The translations under genes were made by a program, and so were the position numbers. This document shows, one piece after another, positions 57,167 to 64,000 of a stretch of 64,000 nucleotides of DNA. The notes under the pieces were generated by a model, which saw only the letters and a program-made list of their open reading frames with translations, was not told where the DNA came from and did not search any database. Every line of letters starts with the position of its first letter. Within the stretch, counting starts at the first letter, position 1. Source of the stretch: Actinomadura terrae (lineage in GTDB: Bacteria; Actinomycetota; Actinomycetes; Streptosporangiales; Streptosporangiaceae); NCBI RefSeq assembly GCF_022751215.1, contig NZ_JAICDG010000002.1, positions 434,001-498,000 on the forward strand, in the 5' to 3' direction.

Positions 57167-58819
57167 TCAGTCCTTGCCGCCCTCGCGGCGCGGCCGCAGC
57201 AGCGCCTCGGCGAGTGCGAGCATCGTCTCCTCCAGCGTGGACAGCCGCTTCAGCACGTCCTCGTGCACCGCGTTGACCTGCTTGGAGACCTCGTCGTGGA
57301 CGCCGTCGACCTTCTTGCCGACCTCGTCCTCGACGCGGGAGAAGCGCTTGGCGAACTCGGCCCGCGCGGCGTCGGCGCGGCGTCCGGCCTCGTCCTGCAT
57401 GCCCTCGACCCGCCGCGCGAACTCCTCGTGCACGCCGCCGACGTGCCGGGCGACGTCCTCCTGGATGTCGCCGACCTGCTTGGCGACGTCCTCGTGGATC
57501 GTGCCGACCTGGCGGGTGACGTCCTCGTGGATGTCGCCGATGCGCTTGCCGAAGTCGTCGTGGACGCCGCTGACCTGCCGCGCCATCTCGTTGTGCACCG
57601 ACTCGACCTGCTTGGTCATGTCGATGTGCACCGCCTCGACCCGGCGGGAGACGAGGTCGACCTGGGTGGTGAACTCCTCCAGCGCGCCGTCGACCCGCTT
57701 GGCGACCTCCTCGTGGATGCCCTCGATCCGCTTGCGGACGTCGTCGTGCACGTCCTCGAACCGGCGGGAGAACTCGTCCATGCGCTTGGCGACGTCGCTG
57801 TAGGCCGTCTCGGCGATCTCCGACATCGTCGCCTTGACCTCGTCGCGGTCCGGGCGGGCGCGCAGCTCCTCGATCAGCGGGTCGACGGCCTCGGCCAGGT
57901 GCTTCTCCAGCGCGTCGAACCGGTCGCCGTGGTCGGCCGCCGGACGCCGCGCGATCTCGCCCAGCAGCCGGTGCAGCTCGGCGATCTCCAGGGTGGCCGG
58001 GAGCCGTCCGATCCGCTCGCCCACGCCCTCCAGGCGGCTGTCGATGCTCTCGAACCGGCCGTCGAGGCTGCCGAGCTTGCCCGACAGGCCCTCCAGGCGG
58101 CCGTCCACGCCGTCGAGGCGCCCGTCGAGGCCGTCCAGCCGCCCGCCGACGCCCTCGACCCGGCCGTTGACCGCCTCCAGACCCTGCTCCATCCGCTCGG
58201 CCATCTCGCCGAGCGCCTGGTCGACCCGCGCCGTGACGCCGTTGATCGAGTGCTCCAGCCGCTCGGACCGGTGGCCGAGTTCGGCGAGCGACTTGTCGAG
58301 CCGGTTGAAGCGGACGGACGCGGCCTCCATGCTGCCCTGGAGCCTGTCGAGCCGCTTGGTCATCTCGTCCATGCGCTGCGCGGCCTGCTGCGTGGCCTCG
58401 GTGATGTGCTGCGCGGAGTCGAGGACGGCCTGGATGCGCGTCAGCCCCTCGTCGACGTTCTCGGCGACGACGCCCACGTCGGCCCACAGCGCGGGGAGCT
58501 CGGCGACGGGCTTGACCCGCTCGCCGAACGCCTCGATGTGCTCGGCCAGCCCCTCGGCCCACTCCGGGGGCTTGCTGGACAGGTCGTCCACCTGCCCGCG
58601 GACGCTGTCGAGCTGGCCGGTCAGCCCGCTCAGCTCCCGCTCGCGGACCTCGCGGAGCAGCCACTCCATGCCTTCGAGCCGCTGGCGGATCTCGTCCAGG
58701 ACCTGGCCCTGGGAGCGCTGTTCGTAGACGTGGTCCTGCGCCGCACGGGCGAGCAACTCCCGCATCCGATCCGAGACCGGTTGACCCCCCGTCTGCAGGA
58801 AGTTGTGATTCGTTTCCAC
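57167..58819 (-). CDS. long coiled-coil protein with heptad and hendecad repeats
   Basis: A 550-residue soluble protein from GTG 58819, with AAGGAG 6 bases upstream (the frame opens at 58927). No signal peptide or membrane segment. Residues 217-272 are eight perfect heptads of type LDGRLDG; residues 356-527 are fifteen 11-residue repeats (for example TIHEDVAKQVG, DIHEDVTRQVG) plus one 7-residue unit (389-395). Such hendecads resemble apolipoprotein A1/E-like or phasin/perilipin-like amphipathic helices as well as right-handed coiled coils. Between them lies a less regular helix with Pro-containing breaks (RLPATLEIAELHRLL). Function unknown; cytoskeletal, membrane-curvature or scaffold roles are possible. 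Confidence 0.8.
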   Translation of the reverse strand: METNHNFLQTGGQPVSDRMRELLARAAQDHVYEQRSQGQVLDEIRQRLEGMEWLLREVRERELSGLTGQLDSVRGQVDDLSSKPPEWAEGLAEHIEAFGERVKPVAELPALWADVGVVAENVDEGLTRIQAVLDSAQHITEATQQAAQRMDEMTKRLDRLQGSMEAASVRFNRLDKSLAELGHRSERLEHSINGVTARVDQALGEMAERMEQGLEAVNGRVEGVGGRLDGLDGRLDGVDGRLEGLSGKLGSLDGRFESIDSRLEGVGERIGRLPATLEIAELHRLLGEIARRPAADHGDRFDALEKHLAEAVDPLIEELRARPDRDEVKATMSEIAETAYSDVAKRMDEFSRRFEDVHDDVRKRIEGIHEEVAKRVDGALEEFTTQVDLVSRRVEAVHIDMTKQVESVHNEMARQVSGVHDDFGKRIGDIHEDVTRQVGTIHEDVAKQVGDIQEDVARHVGGVHEEFARRVEGMQDEAGRRADAARAEFAKRFSRVEDEVGKKVDGVHDEVSKQVNAVHEDVLKRLSTLEETMLALAEALLRPRREGGKD

Positions 58820-59427
58820 CCGATGCTCCTTCGTGTGCCGACGCGACGAATTGGCGCACGGCATTGAATCGTGAAGTCGCCACTGTAGTGCGTGGGCACC
58901 GCCACGAAAACGGGGAGCTGGGAACATTGTGAGTTCTGCGGAATGTGCCTGTTATCCCGTTGGAGTGAAAAGCGATGATTCGCAGGACGAGAGGGAAATT
59001 TCTGATTAGTCGGTCATGGTGGGGTTGGTCGGTTCATGTCCGCTGTCGGGCGGGCGCTGGGGGGTGCGCGGCCGGGTTTGCGGCGTCGAACTGTCCGTAC
59101 ATCTCGTCCAACATCGTCAGTTCGCGTCCCCGCTCGCGGACGGGCGGCGCGGCGGGCACCGGCCGGGCCCGGTCGCGCTCCGGTGCCCGGCGGGCCATTT
59201 CAGAGTCGCATTTGGGTCTGCCCGAGACCCGGCCGCTGAACCTGCCTTGGTGTTTCTTCGCCTGAGGATCTCAGCGGCACCGATTCCCGCGCCGGGCAGT
59301 GGTCTTGCTCGGAAGGGGAGAACCCTGGCCAACGCAATGCCGGAATACGCCGATGATTTGCGCCGCCGTGGCGCGTCGCCCGGGCCCGCTTGGCGTTCCC
59401 CGGCCGCGCGGAAGATCTTTGGCCCGA
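58820..59427. other. 608-base noncoding region
   Basis: A gap between two minus-strand genes. The part 58940-59020 is comparatively A+T-rich and probably holds the coiled-coil gene promoter. A 96-codon plus-strand frame at 58975-59265 has codons with low G/C at third positions (ATT, AAA, TTT, AGT), unlike true genes here, so I do not call it. No RNA gene, tRNA or repeat recognised. Confidence 0.5.
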
Positions 59428-60645
59428 TTAGCGGCCGGACGCCGCGTCCGGGCGGGTCAGCAGCGCGACCGGTGCGTCGCCGACCCGCGTCACCACGAGC
59501 GTCAGCGCGCCCCCCGCGGGCCTGCGCCGCCCGCCGAAGCCGAGGTCGCGGCGCAGCCGGTCGACGTCCACCGCCGAGCCGCGCTTCTTGACGGTCAGCA
59601 CGCCGACCCCGCGGCGGCGCAGCTCCGCCTTCAGCCGCTTCACCGAGAACGGCAGCACGTCCTCGATCTCGTAGGCGGCGGCGAACGGCGTCGGACGCAG
59701 CGCGTCGGACGTGACGTAGGCGATCCGCGGATCGGCCAGCCCGCCGCCGACCAGGTCCGCGACCTCGGCGACCAGATGCGCCCGGATCACCGCGCCGTCG
59801 GGCTCGTAGAGGTAGCGACCCCAGGGCCGCACGTCGGGGTCGCCGAGCCCGCGCGCCGTGAGCGTGTGCACGACCTCCGAGGCGTCGGACGGTATGAGCG
59901 TCGCCCTGCGGCCCACCTCTCCCGCGAGGTCGCCCATCCACAGGGCGGCCTCCTTCACGTCCCCTCCGACCGACACCCACTCCGCTTCGGCGCCGTCCGG
60001 TACGGCCTCGTGCGGAATTCCCGGCGCGACCTTCACGCATGCGGCCGGGACCCGCCGCGCCATTTCCAGGACGGTGTCCAGCGGCGGCTCGTACGAACGC
60101 GGATCGAAGACACGGCCACGCGCAGTGCGGCGCCCCGGATCGGCGAAGACGGACGCGTACCCGTCCGTGTGCTCCCGCGTCGCGTCCCCCACCCGGACGG
60201 ACGCGACGTCCTCCACCCCGAACGCCGCCGCGTTCGCCCTCGCCACCTCGACCGTCAGCGGGTCGATCTCCACACCGACCCCGGTGAGACCGGCGCGCGC
60301 GCGGGCGATTAGGTCCGCGCCTATCCCGCAGCCCAGTTCGAGCGTCTTTCCGGGACGTCCGGCGAACCGCCGCGTCCGATGCGCGGCCACGCTCGCCCGG
60401 GTGGACTGTTCGAGCCCGGCTTGCGTGAAGTACATGCGCGACGCGTCCCGTCCGAATTTGGCCAGCGCCCGTTCGCGGAGCCGCACCTGCGTCAGCGCCG
60501 CCGCGACCAGCGCGGGGTCGTGCCGCTCGCGCAGCCGCGACGCCGTGCCGAGCAGCGCGCCCTCGCTCAGGTCCGCGGCGGCGGCCTCGGCCAGGACGTC
60601 CTGCCCCGCCGGGGTCAGCAGGGCCCGGAACGACGCGATGTCCAT
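59428..60645 (-). CDS. class I SAM-dependent methyltransferase with THUMP-like domain
   Basis: A 405-residue protein. The SAM motif is LELGCGIGADL (102-112), acidic loop VEIDPLTVEVARANA, and FADPGRR (168-173) is a DPxR catalytic-type motif. The C-terminal about 90 residues (FSVKRLKAELRRRGVGVLTV, KKRGSAVDVDRLRRDLGF) fit the THUMP-like domain, pointing to RNA as substrate. ATG 60645 was chosen inside a longer frame. Divergent from groES; the intergenic region holds its promoter and the CIRCE site. Confidence 0.88.
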   Translation of the reverse strand: MDIASFRALLTPAGQDVLAEAAAADLSEGALLGTASRLRERHDPALVAAALTQVRLRERALAKFGRDASRMYFTQAGLEQSTRASVAAHRTRRFAGRPGKTLELGCGIGADLIARARAGLTGVGVEIDPLTVEVARANAAAFGVEDVASVRVGDATREHTDGYASVFADPGRRTARGRVFDPRSYEPPLDTVLEMARRVPAACVKVAPGIPHEAVPDGAEAEWVSVGGDVKEAALWMGDLAGEVGRRATLIPSDASEVVHTLTARGLGDPDVRPWGRYLYEPDGAVIRAHLVAEVADLVGGGLADPRIAYVTSDALRPTPFAAAYEIEDVLPFSVKRLKAELRRRGVGVLTVKKRGSAVDVDRLRRDLGFGGRRRPAGGALTLVVTRVGDAPVALLTRPDAASGR

Positions 60646-60708
60646 AACCTGGAAGTTATCGCCCCGTGAACGGCGTGCGGCCGCCCGACCGGGGGCTTCG
60701 TGTCCGTG

Positions 60709-60737
60709 TTGACGGGCCACCGGGCACGGAATAGTCT
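60709..60737 (+). promoter_or_regulatory. groESL promoter
   Basis: TTGACG (60709-60714), 17-base spacer, TAGTCT (60732-60737): close to the SigA/HrdB consensus. The CIRCE operator begins 7 bases after the -10, placing it at the transcription start. Confidence 0.85.
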
Positions 60738-60743
60738 CCAGAC

Positions 60744-60768
60744 TGGCACTCTCCCCGCGAGAGTGCCA
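60744..60768 (+). promoter_or_regulatory. CIRCE operator (HrcA site)
   Basis: TGGCACTC (60744-60751), 9-base spacer TCCCCGCGA, GAGTGCCA (60761-60768): a perfect 8-bp dyad matching the CIRCE family (consensus TTAGCACTC-N9-GAGTGCTAA). HrcA bound here would block the promoter and be released by heat. A further half-site-like TGGCACCC lies at about 60790. Confidence 0.92.
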
Positions 60769-60892
60769 AACACAGCGACAAGGTCGGTCTGGCACCCGCG
60801 ACGACAGGCCGGTCCAGGGTCGCCTTCTCTGTCACATGTGCCGGTCGGTCAGCCGTGGCCGGCCGAGGACCAATCGAAGGGGAGGTCAGATC

Positions 60893-61201
60893 GTGACGAC
60901 CGCCACCAAGGTTGTTCTCAAGCCGCTCGAGGACCGCATCGTCGTCCAGCCGCTTGAGGCCGAGACCACCACCGCGTCGGGCCTGGTGATTCCGGACACC
61001 GCCAAGGAGAAGCCCCAGGAGGGCACCGTCCTTGCCGTTGGCCCGGGTCGCGTGGACGACAAGGGCGAGCGCGTGCCCGTCGACGTCAAGGTCGGCGAGG
61101 TCGTGCTCTACAGCAAGTACGGCGGTACCGAGGTCAAGTACAACAACGAGGACTACCTCGTTCTCTCGGCCCGCGACGTCCTCGCGGTCATCGAGAAGTA
61201 A
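60893..61201 (+). CDS. groES: co-chaperonin GroES
   Basis: A 102-residue co-chaperonin. GTG 60893 with AAGGGGAGG 8 bases upstream gives the 102-residue protein; upstream-open frame ignored. [16 protein letters not shown] at the start, mobile loop [17 protein letters not shown], and [17 protein letters not shown] at the end. Followed by groEL after 86 bases. Confidence 0.97.
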   Translation: MTTATKVVLKPLEDRIVVQPLEAETTTASGLVIPDTAKEKPQEGTVLAVGPGRVDDKGERVPVDVKVGEVVLYSKYGGTEVKYNNEDYLVLSARDVLAVIEK

Positions 61202-61215
61202 TCACCGAGACGTGA

Positions 61216-62916
<1,701 letters not shown>

Positions 62917-62999
62917 CCCACCCGGGTCATCGGGCCTCCGGCTCGGTCGCGGGGGCGGATGGGCGAGCGAACGGCCCGCCCGCCCCCGGAAGGCGACAG

Positions 63000-63030
63000 G
63001 ACCCCCGTCCGGTACTCCCGGACGGGGGTC
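63000..63030 (+). terminator. strong terminator after groEL1
   Basis: GACCCCCGTCCGG (63000-63012), loop TACTC, CCGGACGGGGGTC (63018-63030): a perfect 13-bp stem, 84 bases after groEL. It ends the groESL operon. Confidence 0.8.
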
Positions 63031-63084
63031 TCGCGCGTCGGGGCGCGCTCGCATCATCTGACGGAAGTCCGGTGGATGTTTTGG

Positions 63085-63104
63085 TGCAACTTTCTTAAAG
63101 TGCA
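63085..63104. promoter_or_regulatory. A+T-rich imperfect palindrome upstream of the sigma gene
   Basis: TGCAACTTT (63085-63093) and AAAGTGCA (63097-63104) make a near-perfect dyad (one-base bulge) in an unusually A+T-rich stretch, 122 bases before the sigma factor start. It may include the promoter or an operator. Confidence 0.45.
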
Positions 63105-63225
63105 AGGTTTCTGACACGAGCCGCGACAGCGTGACCGCGTTGCGTGGTATTTGAGGGCTCGTCCCCGCACTGTGACCATTCCGTTGCCGAGGACAGTGGA
63201 GACACGCCCGGCAGTGCTGGGCATC

Positions 63226-63918
63226 ATGCTTGACGTGACCGAGGGATGCTACGCCGGGACCGTGACCGCGCGCGCTGACGAACCCTCACGGGGGCCGGCC
63301 CCCCCGCCACCCCGTGACCCGGGGCGCGGGATGCGGCTGCTGCGCGCCGCGAAGGCCGGCGACGGCGACCTCAAGGAGCTGACCTCGCTCGCCGTCCAGG
63401 GCGATCCGGGCGCGATCGAGGTGCTGATCGGCGAGGTCCGCCCGATGGTCGTCCGCTACTGCCGCGCCCGGCTCGGCCGGGTCTCCGGGCAGTACCACAT
63501 CGCCGACGACGTGGCGCAGGAGGTCTGCATCGCGGTCCTGTCCGCGCTGCCCCGCTACCGCGACATGGGACGCCCGTTCGCGTCCTTCGTCTTCGGCATC
63601 GCCTCGCACAAGATCGCGGACGCGCTGCGCAGCGCGGTCCGCGCGGCCGTGCCCACCGAGGACCTGCCCGACGGGCCCGACGACCGGCCGGGCCCCGAGG
63701 AGACGGTGGTCCGCTACATCGAGGCCCAGCGTGCCCGTGATCTGCTGTCGCGCCTGCCGGACCACCAGCGCGAGCTGGTGCTGCTGCGCGTGGTGGCGGG
63801 CCTGTCGGCGGAGGAGACCGGTAATGTGCTGGGCATGTCCGCGGGGGCGGTACGGGTCGCGCAGCACCGGGCGCTGGCCCGGCTGCGGGCGATGGCCAGA
63901 GAGGAGTCGATCGCTTGA
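63226..63918 (+). CDS. sigma-70 family factor, ShbA/SigD-like
   Basis: A 230-residue ECF-type sigma factor if ATG 63226 is used; the frame opens at GTG 63151 and the start is uncertain. Region 2 spans about 57-135 ([49 protein letters not shown]) and region 4 about 165-222 ([38 protein letters not shown]). The sequence and location near groEL1 match Streptomyces ShbA, which transcribes the principal sigma hrdB, and mycobacterial SigD, also near groEL1. Its stop overlaps a TTG-start frame, probably an anti-sigma factor. Confidence 0.87.
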   Translation: MLDVTEGCYAGTVTARADEPSRGPAPPPPRDPGRGMRLLRAAKAGDGDLKELTSLAVQGDPGAIEVLIGEVRPMVVRYCRARLGRVSGQYHIADDVAQEVCIAVLSALPRYRDMGRPFASFVFGIASHKIADALRSAVRAAVPTEDLPDGPDDRPGPEETVVRYIEAQRARDLLSRLPDHQRELVLLRVVAGLSAEETGNVLGMSAGAVRVAQHRALARLRAMAREESIA

Positions 63919-64000
63919 CGGAACGGAGCCCTGGCGCCCCGGATCCGGCCGAGCCTTCGCATTCCGGCGATGCCCCGGCGCCGGGTGGCCGGCCGCAGGT
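63915..64000 (+). CDS. probable start of anti-sigma factor gene (truncated by window end)
   Basis: TTG 63915 overlaps the sigma stop in TTGA; the frame is open to the window end with good third-position G/C. The product begins [16 protein letters not shown]. In mycobacteria the gene after sigD is the anti-sigma rsdA, so this could be an RsdA-like protein. Only 28 residues are visible. Confidence 0.5.
   Translation, partial: MTERSPGAPDPAEPSHSGDAPAPGGRPQ

Noticed and set aside
57239..57754. Regular 33-base spacing suggesting a CRISPR-like array
   Set aside because: The units are adjacent with no spacers and are codon-aligned 11-residue protein repeats.
57053..58867. Plus-strand frame of 604 codons with repeated Leu/Asp/Val words
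   Set aside because: The repetition mirrors the heptad and hendecad repeats of the minus-strand coiled-coil gene; the minus strand has the ribosome binding site and regular helical periodicity.
58975..59265. 96-codon plus-strand frame
   Set aside because: Early codons are A/T-ending, unlike real genes here, and there is no similarity to a known family.

Overview
This window reads as one continuous stretch of a high-GC actinomycete chromosome. Coding regions have strong G/C bias at third codon positions, GTG starts are common, and the gene order matches the core ribosomal region of Actinomycetota. The Cys-containing (zinc) forms of S14, L36 and S4, the XRE/DUF397 module, a DUF1707 protein, a DUF5753-type regulator, a His-tailed GroEL1 and a ShbA/SigD-like sigma factor all fit. 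An Actinomadura/Thermomonosporaceae-like host is my inference; no rRNA or tRNA gene is present to prove it.

Layout. 1-17036: the str-S10-spc superoperon (rpsL end, rpsG, fusA, tuf, rpsJ through rplO), then secY, adk and map, on the plus strand with many 1-4 nt stop/start overlaps. 17061-19530: a DUF1707 membrane protein, a minus-strand metallophosphoesterase, a long noncoding inverted-repeat element (18337-18970) and a minus-strand small DNA-binding-like protein. 19850-24878: infA-rpmJ-rpsM-rpsK-rpsD-rpoA-rplQ and truA. 25048-29036 (minus): two related single-pass membrane proteins with Pro-rich cytoplasmic tails, and a membrane-anchored CAP/SCP-domain protein. 29323-32074: rplM-rpsI and glmM.

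32071-42433 is accessory: a small repetitive hypothetical protein and a secreted HNH-type lipoprotein (minus), a DUF389 membrane protein, a four-gene operon of two ABC exporters, an XRE-type regulator, a DUF4132 protein and pantothenate kinase coaA (minus). 42573-48180: glmS, a further ABC exporter pair, and a minus-strand XRE regulator with two DUF397 proteins. 48425-55968: NAD(P)HX repair enzyme, alanine racemase, an alpha/beta hydrolase and the t6A cluster tsaE / DUF3558-like / tsaB / rimI / tsaD. 55975-60645 (minus): an APH-fold phosphotransferase, a 550-residue coiled-coil protein built of heptad and hendecad repeats, and a THUMP-like methyltransferase. 60709-64000: a promoter with a CIRCE operator, groES, groEL1, a strong terminator, a ShbA/SigD-like sigma factor and the start of a probable anti-sigma gene.

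The genes divide into translation machinery, cell-wall precursor supply (glmM, glmS, alr), cofactor and tRNA modification (coaA, NAD(P)HX repair, t6A), protein secretion and folding (secY, GroES/EL), and a minority of accessory membrane and regulatory genes. The least explained items are the three-copy structured repeat at 18337-18970, whose hairpin tips covary, and the hendecad-repeat coiled-coil protein. I saw no CRISPR array, transposase, integrase, phage gene or attachment site.
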